Source: Acidobacteriota bacterium
Lineage (GTDB): Bacteria > Acidobacteriota > Thermoanaerobaculia > Multivoradales > JAHEKO01
Direction of reading: 5' to 3'
NCBI GenBank assembly: GCA_006227875.1
Contig: SBFI01000381.1
Coordinates: 1-5,488, forward strand
DNA: 5,488 nucleotides
This document shows, piece after piece, positions 1-5,063 of this stretch. The notes beneath the pieces are model-generated. The model was not told where the DNA came from, did no database searches, and was given only the letters and a program-made list of their open reading frames with translations. Each line of letters starts with the position of its first letter. The first letter of the stretch is position 1. Both the position numbers and the translations under genes were made by a program.

Positions 1-1105
1 CCGCCGCCACCAGATCGCCCCACTTGAGCTGCTCGGGATCGTTCAGCGCGGTGATGTTGGGCTCCCAGGGCTCGACCTTCTCGCCGTGAAAGTCCTCGTA
101 GGCCACATCCGAGGTGTAGTACTCGTCACCCAGACCGGCAAAGTGGTGTCCAAACTCGTGGATGACCAGATAGCGGCTGAAGCCGGAGCCGGCGGCGGCC
201 GTCGAGTAGAGATTGTAGATCCCTCCCCCACCATACTTGCGGCTGTTGACCAGCAAAAGGACAAAGTCGTAGGGCGCCGCGGCGGCCACATCGCGCCAGG
301 CCCGGTCGTCGAGGCTGAGCACGTAGCGCTCGGAATCCAGGGAGTTGTAGGTCGCGCCCAATGGCGAATCTCGAAACAGACCCGACCGCGGGCGGGAGAT
401 TCCGGATTCGGCGGCCGGGCTGTCGATCGCCCAGACGTTGAAGGACTCACGATGCGAGGCAAACGGCTCGACCGAGAACAGCTCCTCGGCCGCGCGCTCG
501 GCATCCTGGTGAAACTTCTCCATCTCGCTCTCGGTGTAGCCATCTCCCAGGATCAGGAGATCCACCTTGCGCGCCGGCTCACCGTGCTCGGAGACCGCCC
601 AGACACCGTCGGTCGGCACCGCGGCGCGATGGACAAAGCGCGAGCCCGGATCGATGGTCGTCGACCAGATCTCGTTGAAGGACTGGTCGGGGCCCCGCTT
701 GCGTAGCCGCACCTGGACCGACTTTAGCGGTTCCGGAAAGCGCAGGGCCTCGGGAATCGTGCGCACGGTCCCCGACCGGGCCTCACCCGTCGTCTCCCAC
801 TCGCCATAGATGCTGGCAAAACCACGGGAGTAGATCACCTGCTGTGTCGCCAGATCGACGACCTCGAAGAAGTACTTGCCCAGATTGGTGTGGTCGACGA
901 GCTGGGTGCGACTACCCGGCCAGGGGCCTTCGACACGTACCTGGTCGATCGCCACATACTCCATCGTGGCGTGGCCGGTGTGAAAAAGGTCCACCCGCAT
1001 GGTGGCGCCGGTGAAGAAGTCGGAGAACTCGAGCGCCATTGCCGTGGCCGCACCGCCCGCGGACAGCACGCCTACCAGAAGGCCGATTACGAGCCTGTGT
1101 CTCAT
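1..1105 (-). CDS. Secreted M64-family (IgA peptidase-like) zinc metallopeptidase, 3' end beyond the window
   Basis: A reading frame open from ATG at 1105 to the left edge gives 368 complete codons and no stop, so the C-terminus is missing. Residues 1-24 form a Sec signal peptide: Arg/His-rich start, hydrophobic core LVIGLLVGVLSAGG, and likely AxA cleavage after ATAMA. Residues about 26-150 resemble the beta-rich N-terminal domain of M64 peptidases. The catalytic domain follows, with the family-typical LLILGDGYTE at 183-192 and the zinc motif HEFGHHFAGLGDEYY at 316-330. H316 and H320 should bind zinc and E317 should be the catalytic base; D327 or another downstream acidic residue may be the third ligand, which I cannot settle. 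The enzyme would be exported and cleave proteins or peptides outside the cytoplasm; IgA is only the namesake substrate and need not be the natural one. A strong Shine-Dalgarno supports the start. The gene lies 61 bp behind the EAL frame, probably in one transcript. The family call is firm; the substrate is unknown. Confidence 0.9.
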   Translation of the reverse strand, partial: MRHRLVIGLLVGVLSAGGAATAMALEFSDFFTGATMRVDLFHTGHATMEYVAIDQVRVEGPWPGSRTQLVDHTNLGKYFFEVVDLATQQVIYSRGFASIYGEWETTGEARSGTVRTIPEALRFPEPLKSVQVRLRKRGPDQSFNEIWSTTIDPGSRFVHRAAVPTDGVWAVSEHGEPARKVDLLILGDGYTESEMEKFHQDAERAAEELFSVEPFASHRESFNVWAIDSPAAESGISRPRSGLFRDSPLGATYNSLDSERYVLSLDDRAWRDVAAAAPYDFVLLLVNSRKYGGGGIYNLYSTAAAGSGFSRYLVIHEFGHHFAGLGDEYYTSDVAYEDFHGEKVEPWEPNITALNDPEQLKWGDLVAA

Positions 1106-1110
1106 GTGAT

Positions 1111-1119
1111 TCCCTCCTT
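1111..1119 (-). promoter_or_regulatory. Ribosome binding site of the M64 peptidase gene
   Basis: On the minus strand this reads AAGGAGGGA, an almost perfect Shine-Dalgarno sequence ending 5 nt before the ATG at 1105. It fixes the start of the M64 gene and places the signal peptide at the very N-terminus. It is the strongest ribosome binding site next to a real start in this window, so this gene may be translated well even if it is read through from the upstream signalling gene. Confidence 0.75.
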
Positions 1120-1166
1120 GAAGCCTGCTGGCTCTAACGATACCCGAAGAAGGGCCCGGGAGCCCA

Positions 1167-1826
1167 CTACCAGTGGGGGTGTCTGGCGATCAGCTCGTCG
1201 GCCGCCCGCGGGGTCAGCGGCTTCGAGAAGTAGTACCCCTGGCCGGACTCACACTCCAGCTCCCGCAGCCGGGCCAACTGGCTTGCCGTTTCGAGCCCTT
1301 CGGCGGTGACCTGCATGCCCAGGCTGCGGGCCAGGGAGATGATGGTGCGGATGATGCCCACCCTGCCGTTCTCGGCATCGACTCGACTCACAAACGAGCG
1401 GTCGATCTTGATCGTATCGGTGGGTAGACGGTGGAGGTAGCTCAGGGAGGCGCTACCAGTGCCAAAGTCGTCGATGTGGAGCCGCACACCCAGGTCTTTG
1501 AGCTGTCTGAGCCGGGCCACCGTCGACTCGGAGTTGGAGGTGATCAATCCCTCGCTCACCTCCAGCCGTAGGACCCGCGGATCGACTCGGGTCTCGGTCA
1601 GGATATCTCTCAGCCGCCCGATCAGATCTCCCTGGACGAATTGCTTGCGGGAGAGGTTCACGTTCATCGAGATATGCCGGTCTTTGGGGAAGCGGTCATG
1701 CCAGCCGGCCACTTGCCGACAGGCCTCCTCCATCACCCGCCAGCCGATCGGTACGATCAGACCGGTCTCCTCGGCGACCGGTAGAAACGCGCCGGGTAGA
1801 TGAGCCCCTTTGACGGGTGCTGCCAC
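1167..1826 (-). CDS. EAL (c-di-GMP phosphodiesterase) domain, C-terminal part of a frame-broken REC-PAS-GGDEF-EAL protein
   Basis: This frame encodes the rest of the EAL domain whose first strands, including the EAL motif, lie in the other frame upstream. EAL domains hydrolyse cyclic di-GMP to pGpG using two divalent metals. The key residues are present (numbered from the ATG at 1826): N57 in MNVNLS, E89 in LEVSE, D119 and D120 in HIDDFGTG, K140 in IKIDRSF, E176 in AEGLET and Q196 in GQGYYFSKP. Homology begins only at PGAFLPVAEETG (from residue 11). The first ten residues read like out-of-frame sequence, so the ATG at 1826 is probably not a true start; I see no ribosome binding site that would argue for it. 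The stop is TAG at 1167. On its own the fragment lacks the EAL glutamate and could not be a full phosphodiesterase. Joined to the upstream frame it restores a protein of about 698 residues. Confidence 0.85.
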   Translation of the reverse strand: MAAPVKGAHLPGAFLPVAEETGLIVPIGWRVMEEACRQVAGWHDRFPKDRHISMNVNLSRKQFVQGDLIGRLRDILTETRVDPRVLRLEVSEGLITSNSESTVARLRQLKDLGVRLHIDDFGTGSASLSYLHRLPTDTIKIDRSFVSRVDAENGRVGIIRTIISLARSLGMQVTAEGLETASQLARLRELECESGQGYYFSKPLTPRAADELIARHPHW

Positions 1827-3262
1827 CGGATGAGTGCTTCGAACCCTTCGAGGGAACCGTTGCCGAGAGAGATGATGGGCTGGTAGTGCAGACGGAACTC
1901 CTGGCGTTCCACCGCCCGACGCAACTCCGTCTCCAGGCGGATCTGCTCGACGGCACGTCGGTGCATCTCCTCGTCGAAAATCGCGTGACGCGCCTTGCCC
2001 AGGGCCTTCGCCCGATACATGGCCGTGTCGGCGTCGCGGACAGCCTCTTCGGGCCGCTGGTACTCGGTCGAGCCGAGCGCGATACCGATACTGGCACTGG
2101 TCGAAACCTTTAGCCCTTCGAGCTCGAAGGGTCGTTGCAGCTCCTCCTGAATCCTCTCGGCGATACGGGTGGCGTCACTGGGCTCGTCCAGAACATTGAC
2201 GAGAACGGCGAACTCGTCGCCGCCAAGCCTGGCCACTGTGTCACCCGGACGCAAGAGCGCGCGCAACCGCTGGGCGATGGCCACCAGCATCCGGTCGCCG
2301 ATCGTGTGACCGAGGGTGTCGTTGATGTACTTGAAGCTGTCCAGATCGACAAACAGCACGCCAAACGTCCGATTCCTGTAGCGCCTGGCTTGGGCGATGG
2401 CGATCCCCAGTCGGTCCATGAACAGCACCCAGTTCGGGAGATCGGTGAGGGCATCGTGCATCGCGTCATGGAGGAGTTGCTGCTCGGTCGCCTTGCGCGA
2501 GTGGATGTCGGTGAGCGACCCGGCCATCCGATAGGCCGCTCCCGAAGTGTCCATGACGGCTCTGCCGCGGCTCAGTACCCAGCGATAGCTACCGTCCCGG
2601 TGCCGCAGACGGTGCTCGCTGGAAAAGTGGTTCGTGGCACCGGTCAGATGGGCGCTGATCTCCTTGCGCAGCTTGTCGATGTCATCGGGATGAACGCGTC
2701 CAAACCATTCGTCCGGTCGGCCGTTGAGCTCCCCCTCTTCGTAGCCCAACATCTCCTTCCAGCGCGGGGAGTAGTAGATCTCGTCGGCCGGAACATGCCA
2801 GTCCCAGAGTCCGTCGTTGGTGCCTTCGACAGCCAGGGCATACCTCTCCTCGCTCTCCCGAATGGCCATCTCGAGGTGTTTGCGGACCAGGGAGTTGCGC
2901 AGCGTGCTGGCCAAGGTCTGGGAGTCGAGACGGCCCTTGACCAGGCAGTCCTGAGCCCCGGATCGCAGCACGACACGCGAGGTCTCCGGATCCTCGTGAC
3001 CGGTGAGGACGACAACTGCCGCCTCCGGAGCCTCGGCACAAACCCGTCTGAGTCCCTCCAGACCCCGACCGTCAGGCAGGGCGAGATCGAGCAAAATGAC
3101 GTCGATCTCCTCGCGGCGGAGCTGATCCAGCCCGCGGGTGAGGCGGTCGACCCACTGTACAGAGAAGGGCTCGGGCGAGGTTGTCTCGAGACAGCGCTGT
3201 ACCAGCCGGGCATGCCCGGGGCTGCCTTCGAGCAAGAGAACGTTGATCGTTCCCAGTGTCAT
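1757..3262 (-). CDS. REC-PAS-GGDEF diguanylate cyclase with start of EAL domain (frame-broken hybrid c-di-GMP enzyme)
   Basis: The ATG at 3262 opens a 501-residue frame. Order: response-regulator receiver domain (about 5-125, phosphoacceptor D59 in DVILLDLALPD, T87, K109); PAS fold with PAC-like end (about 138-258); GGDEF domain (about 262-430); start of an EAL domain (from about 455, E475 of FEALIRW). GGDEF makes c-di-GMP from two GTP. The active-site loop RLGGDEF (345-351) is intact, and an RxxD product-inhibition site (R338-D341) sits five residues ahead of it, so cyclase activity and feedback control are expected. The receiver is unusual: the acidic pair is E12-G13 instead of two acids, so phosphorylation may be weak. 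No transmembrane segment is visible, so it is likely cytosolic, with the PAS fold as sensor. True homology stops near P490; the last 11 residues (ARFYRSPRRPV) are out of frame, and the EAL domain continues in the next frame. An in-frame TGA two codons before the ATG excludes an upstream start, yet no good Shine-Dalgarno is seen. Confidence 0.9.
   Translation of the reverse strand: MTLGTINVLLLEGSPGHARLVQRCLETTSPEPFSVQWVDRLTRGLDQLRREEIDVILLDLALPDGRGLEGLRRVCAEAPEAAVVVLTGHEDPETSRVVLRSGAQDCLVKGRLDSQTLASTLRNSLVRKHLEMAIRESEERYALAVEGTNDGLWDWHVPADEIYYSPRWKEMLGYEEGELNGRPDEWFGRVHPDDIDKLRKEISAHLTGATNHFSSEHRLRHRDGSYRWVLSRGRAVMDTSGAAYRMAGSLTDIHSRKATEQQLLHDAMHDALTDLPNWVLFMDRLGIAIAQARRYRNRTFGVLFVDLDSFKYINDTLGHTIGDRMLVAIAQRLRALLRPGDTVARLGGDEFAVLVNVLDEPSDATRIAERIQEELQRPFELEGLKVSTSASIGIALGSTEYQRPEEAVRDADTAMYRAKALGKARHAIFDEEMHRRAVEQIRLETELRRAVERQEFRLHYQPIISLGNGSLEGFEALIRWQHPSKGLIYPARFYRSPRRPV
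1761..1782 (-). repeat. 7-bp perfect inverted repeat (hairpin) just past the frame junction
   Basis: On the minus strand ACCGGTC, an 8-nt loop GCCGAGGA and GACCGGT form a perfect GC-rich 7-bp stem. It starts 9 nt after the CCCGG at the frame junction, and the upstream frame's TGA stop (1757-1759) follows it almost at once. The same bases encode conserved EAL residues (PVAEETG), so the stem may be coincidental. Confidence 0.5.
1791..1799 (-). other. Frame junction (apparent 1-nt deletion) inside the EAL domain
   Basis: On the minus strand CTACCCGGC is read as TAC CCG in the upstream frame and CTA CCC GGC in the downstream frame. The EAL consensus expects GLIYPGAFLPVAEETG, which needs TAC CCN GGC, that is one extra C or G here. 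Upstream of this point only the first frame matches the family, and downstream only the second does, so the break is located to a few bases. It may be a sequencing or assembly indel in a short C/G run, a recent inactivating mutation, or a -1 ribosomal shift. The sequence alone cannot separate these. Confidence 0.85.
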
Positions 3263-3289
3263 TCGTCAGGTCGCGTCGCTTACTGCGAG

Positions 3290-3309
3290 CGCCACTGACT
3301 GACGTGGCG
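3290..3309. repeat. Short inverted repeat upstream of the c-di-GMP gene start
   Basis: CGCCAC and GTGGCG are perfect 6-bp arms around an 8-nt spacer TGACTGAC. The repeat ends 27 nt before the ATG at 3262, so in the minus-strand transcript it could be a leader hairpin, or in DNA a binding site. There is no direct evidence for either, and an arm this short can arise by chance. Confidence 0.35.
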
Positions 3310-3431
3310 GTGTGTGTTTCTCCTTCCCCCGAGTCCCACTGCTAAAACAGCAGCTTGCGACTCCTGATGGAGAGACTTACCGGCGGCGCTGTCATGGCGC
3401 TCTGCGTCGTTCGTAGGATTTTCCGACCGAC

Positions 3432-3494
3432 ACCGCTTCGGCCCTCCTGATGATGAAACGACCACCCCAGGTTGGACCTCCTCAACGAAGCGGT
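3432..3494. repeat. 9-bp inverted repeat with 45-nt spacer
   Basis: ACCGCTTCG at 3432-3440 is the exact reverse complement of CGAAGCGGT at 3486-3494. The arms lie in the middle of the divergent intergenic region and could pair in a transcript from either strand or mark two operator half-sites. By rough count a 9-bp match somewhere in 320 bases has perhaps a one-in-five chance of occurring at random, so this is weak. Confidence 0.35.
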
Positions 3495-3547
3495 TCGCTA
3501 TCCCAATACAACCCTACACCAGAATCACTTTCCTCGCTAGCCTGGAG

Positions 3548-3568
3548 ACATATGGACACATGTACAAT
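3548..3568 (+). promoter_or_regulatory. Possible yjbQ promoter -10 box with overlapping palindrome
   Basis: TACAAT at 3563-3568 matches the TATAAT -10 consensus at five of six bases and lies 15 nt before the yjbQ ATG, which would give a very short leader. No good -35 box sits at the right distance (GCCTGG at about 3540). Overlapping it, ACATATGG-ACACATGT (3548-3563) is an imperfect 16-bp palindrome with six of eight positions symmetric, a plausible repressor or activator site. Both calls are tentative. Confidence 0.25.
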
Positions 3569-3583
3569 CGGCTATGACGAGAC

Positions 3584-3991
3584 ATGATCAAGGAGCTCAG
3601 AATCGACAGCTCCCGACCGGGGCTCCACGAATTCACCAGCCAGGTGGCGGAGATCGTCAGCGACGGCGGGCTGGAGGAGGGTCTGTGTACGATTTTCGTA
3701 CGGCATACCTCGGCCAGTCTCACCATCCAGGAGAACGCCGACCCGTCGGCAAGACGGGATCTGGAAGCGTGGCTCGAAAGGCTGGTGCCGGAGCGGGACA
3801 AGCTGTTTACCCACACCGCCGAAGGACCCGACGACATGCCATCCCATATCAAGGCGGCCCTGACCTCGACTTCGCTTTCCATCCCGATCGTGGACGGCGC
3901 GCTGGCACTGGGAACCTGGCAGGGGATCTATCTCTGGGAGCACCGGCGCGGCCGGCGATCGCGACGAATCGTCATTCACCTGGCTGGGTAG
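3584..3991 (+). CDS. yjbQ: YjbQ/UPF0047 family protein
   Basis: This complete 135-residue protein matches the YjbQ (UPF0047) family over its whole length, which is the normal size for these small beta-rich cytosolic proteins. Hallmarks are HTSASLTIQEN (41-51), GPDDMPSHIKA (81-91) and GTWQGIYLWEHR (110-121); the conserved His, Asn, Asp and Glu residues of these blocks cluster in a pocket in known structures. E. coli YjbQ has been linked to weak thiamine phosphate synthase activity, but the physiological role of the family is not settled, so I assign no reaction. An in-frame TGA at 3575-3577, just ahead of the ATG, means no upstream start is possible. No strong Shine-Dalgarno is present, so translation may begin on a short leader. 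The gene stands alone on its strand: divergent from the c-di-GMP gene and convergent with the TPR lipoprotein gene, which it overlaps by 20 bp at the 3' end. No thiamine gene is nearby. Confidence 0.93.
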   Translation: MIKELRIDSSRPGLHEFTSQVAEIVSDGGLEEGLCTIFVRHTSASLTIQENADPSARRDLEAWLERLVPERDKLFTHTAEGPDDMPSHIKAALTSTSLSIPIVDGALALGTWQGIYLWEHRRGRRSRRIVIHLAG

Positions 3992-4979
3992 CCTCTTCGG
4001 CAGCCGCCCGCTCCAACTCGGCCTCAGCGGCGATATAACCAAAAGACGACCACTGATCACCACCCTCTATCTCGGCAAAGATCTCATGCGCGCGCTCGGC
4101 CAGATCGTTGTAGAGATACCAGTTGCCCACACCATAGGCCACCGTGGCGGTCGGCCTACCGCCTTCGATGCGAGCATCGTCGAGTAGCTGCTCCGGTACC
4201 AGCTCCCCCTTGTACATCAGCAACAAGCGGTGATACTCCTCGTTTTCGATGATCTCCATCTCTGCATTGATGGGCTCCAGGACCTCGCCGGCTTCCTCTT
4301 CCCTGCCCAGCCGACGCAACGTCATATAGAGCCAGTGGGTGGTGGCGCTGAGCAGATCGGGGTTGCCCGACAGCTCCAGACACTCCTCGTAGGCGCGCAG
4401 CGCATGTTCGAACGCGCCTTGCAGATAGTAGGCGAGCCCCAGGTGATACCAGATGTTGAACTGGGTGGTGCTGAGCGGAATCCCCCTGACATTGGGTAAG
4501 CCGTCCGGCTCGGTCTCGTCGACCTGATCCCGCACCAGCCAGACCGCCCGCTCGAGATCGACCGCTGCCCGTTCGAACTGGCGGGTGGTGATAAAGCGGT
4601 GCCCGCGGTGTCGATAGAGCTTGGCCTCGCGCGGATGTTCGGCGAGACCCTGGGTAAAGACCTCGATGGCCTCGTCGTAGTGCCCAAGATAGGCCAACCG
4701 GCGCCCAACCCAGATCAGGGCTTCGAGGTCTTTGGGATCCGCGGCGAGATCTTCTCGAGCGGCTGCCAGAAGCTGCTCCTGCTCGCGCAGAAAGTCCTCT
4801 GGTAGGCGGGGCAGCGGGCGTGTTGTGGGTGTCGGCGCCGGGGCGGTTGCCGGTGGTGACGTGGTCGCCGTTTCGGGACTCGCCATCTCCACCGTCTCCA
4901 CGGGCCCCTGCCGGTCGCAGGCCACTCCCCCACCGGCCAAAACTGTAAGCAGAGCAAGGGTACAGGCTCTTGTCCACAT
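3972..4979 (-). CDS. TPR-repeat lipoprotein
   Basis: This is a 335-residue protein from the ATG at 4979. Residues 1-20 are a lipoprotein signal (MWTRACTLALLTVLAGGGVA) with the lipidation cysteine at C21; glycine at -3 makes the lipobox slightly unusual. A Pro/Thr/Ala-rich tether follows (about 34-60). Helical tetratricopeptide repeats come next: about 86-118 (LIWVGRRLAYLGHYDEAIEV), 120-152, 174-207 (YHLGLAYYLQGAFEHALRAY), 213-244 and a weaker one at 279-308. TPRs bind other proteins, so this is probably a membrane-anchored scaffold or assembly factor facing the periplasm or cell surface; the partner is unknown. No enzyme domain is seen. The frame could extend upstream to an ATG at 5060, but that would bury the signal peptide, and a Shine-Dalgarno sits before 4979. 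It is divergent from the peptidase E gene, and its last 20 bp overlap the yjbQ end. Confidence 0.88.
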   Translation of the reverse strand: MWTRACTLALLTVLAGGGVACDRQGPVETVEMASPETATTSPPATAPAPTPTTRPLPRLPEDFLREQEQLLAAAREDLAADPKDLEALIWVGRRLAYLGHYDEAIEVFTQGLAEHPREAKLYRHRGHRFITTRQFERAAVDLERAVWLVRDQVDETEPDGLPNVRGIPLSTTQFNIWYHLGLAYYLQGAFEHALRAYEECLELSGNPDLLSATTHWLYMTLRRLGREEEAGEVLEPINAEMEIIENEEYHRLLLMYKGELVPEQLLDDARIEGGRPTATVAYGVGNWYLYNDLAERAHEIFAEIEGGDQWSSFGYIAAEAELERAAAEEATQPGE

Positions 4980-4983
4980 GTCG

Positions 4984-4989
4984 ACCTCT
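4984..4989 (-). promoter_or_regulatory. Ribosome binding site deciding the TPR lipoprotein start
   Basis: The minus strand reads AGAGGT, 4 nt before the ATG at 4979. With the lipoprotein signal that begins at this ATG, it favours 4979 over the upstream in-frame ATG at 5060, which would add 27 residues and destroy the signal-peptide layout. Confidence 0.6.
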
Positions 4990-4997
4990 ATCCTACC

Positions 4998-5025
4998 TTG
5001 CCCCCATCCAACCGGAATCGATAAG
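4998..5025 (+). promoter_or_regulatory. Weak candidate promoter for the peptidase E gene
   Basis: TTGCCC (4998-5003) and GATAAG (5020-5025) each match four of six bases of the -35 and -10 consensus, with a 16-bp spacer. A transcript would start near 5032, about 30 nt before the GTG. The whole divergent gap to the TPR gene is only 84 bp, so promoters for both genes must be packed here. I see no clear promoter on the other strand. Confidence 0.25.
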
Positions 5026-5063
5026 CTCCACCCGCTTCGATCTCCTCGACGGTAGATCAAAAG

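Larger units (their letters stand above)
3263..3583. other. Divergent intergenic region between the c-di-GMP gene and yjbQ
   Basis: These 321 bases hold no gene I can support. They should contain the promoters of both flanking genes. Visible elements are an inverted repeat CGCCAC/GTGGCG (3290-3309), a small stem CTGCT/AGCAG (3339-3353), a longer-range 9-bp inverted repeat (3432-3440 with 3486-3494), and an imperfect palindrome overlapping a -10-like box close to the yjbQ start. I looked for a c-di-GMP riboswitch core and tRNA-like folds and did not recognise any. The minus strand also has a 61-codon frame (3465 to 3280) behind a GGAGGT, which I do not accept as a gene. Confidence 0.6.

Noticed and set aside
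86..706. Long plus-strand open frame opposite the M64 gene (206 codons).
   Set aside because: It is a shadow of the M64 gene in GC-rich DNA. The minus strand has the signal peptide, zinc motif and ribosome binding site.
1106..1166. Possible terminator between the EAL frame and the M64 gene (GC-rich GGGCTCCCGGGCCC and small stem AGCC-AGCA-GGCT).
   Set aside because: No stable stem followed by a T run is present, so there is no support for an intrinsic terminator.
2135..3298. Long plus-strand open frame (387 codons) opposite the REC-PAS-GGDEF gene.
   Set aside because: The minus strand encodes clear REC, PAS and GGDEF domains, while the plus-strand product has no recognisable domain. It arises from codon bias in high-GC DNA.
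3447..3459. CTGATGATGAAAC resembles the CUGANGA...GAAA core of a hammerhead ribozyme.
   Set aside because: Only one base separates the two core boxes, so stem II is missing, and no pairing flanks or cleavage site were found around it.
3280..3465. A 61-codon minus-strand frame starting with GTG 10 nt after GGAGGT, ending 17 nt before the c-di-GMP gene.
   Set aside because: The codon third positions lack the strong GC bias expected in this genome, the protein (many Ser, Arg and His) resembles nothing I know, and the spacing to the GTG is long. A leader peptide is possible but unsupported.
3263..3583. Possible c-di-GMP riboswitch ahead of the c-di-GMP enzyme gene.
   Set aside because: The conserved core sequences of the GEMM-type riboswitches were not found on either strand by eye.
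4980..5060. N-terminal extension of the TPR lipoprotein to the ATG at 5060.
   Set aside because: It would place 27 polar residues before the lipoprotein signal, and a Shine-Dalgarno with its own ATG exists at 4979.
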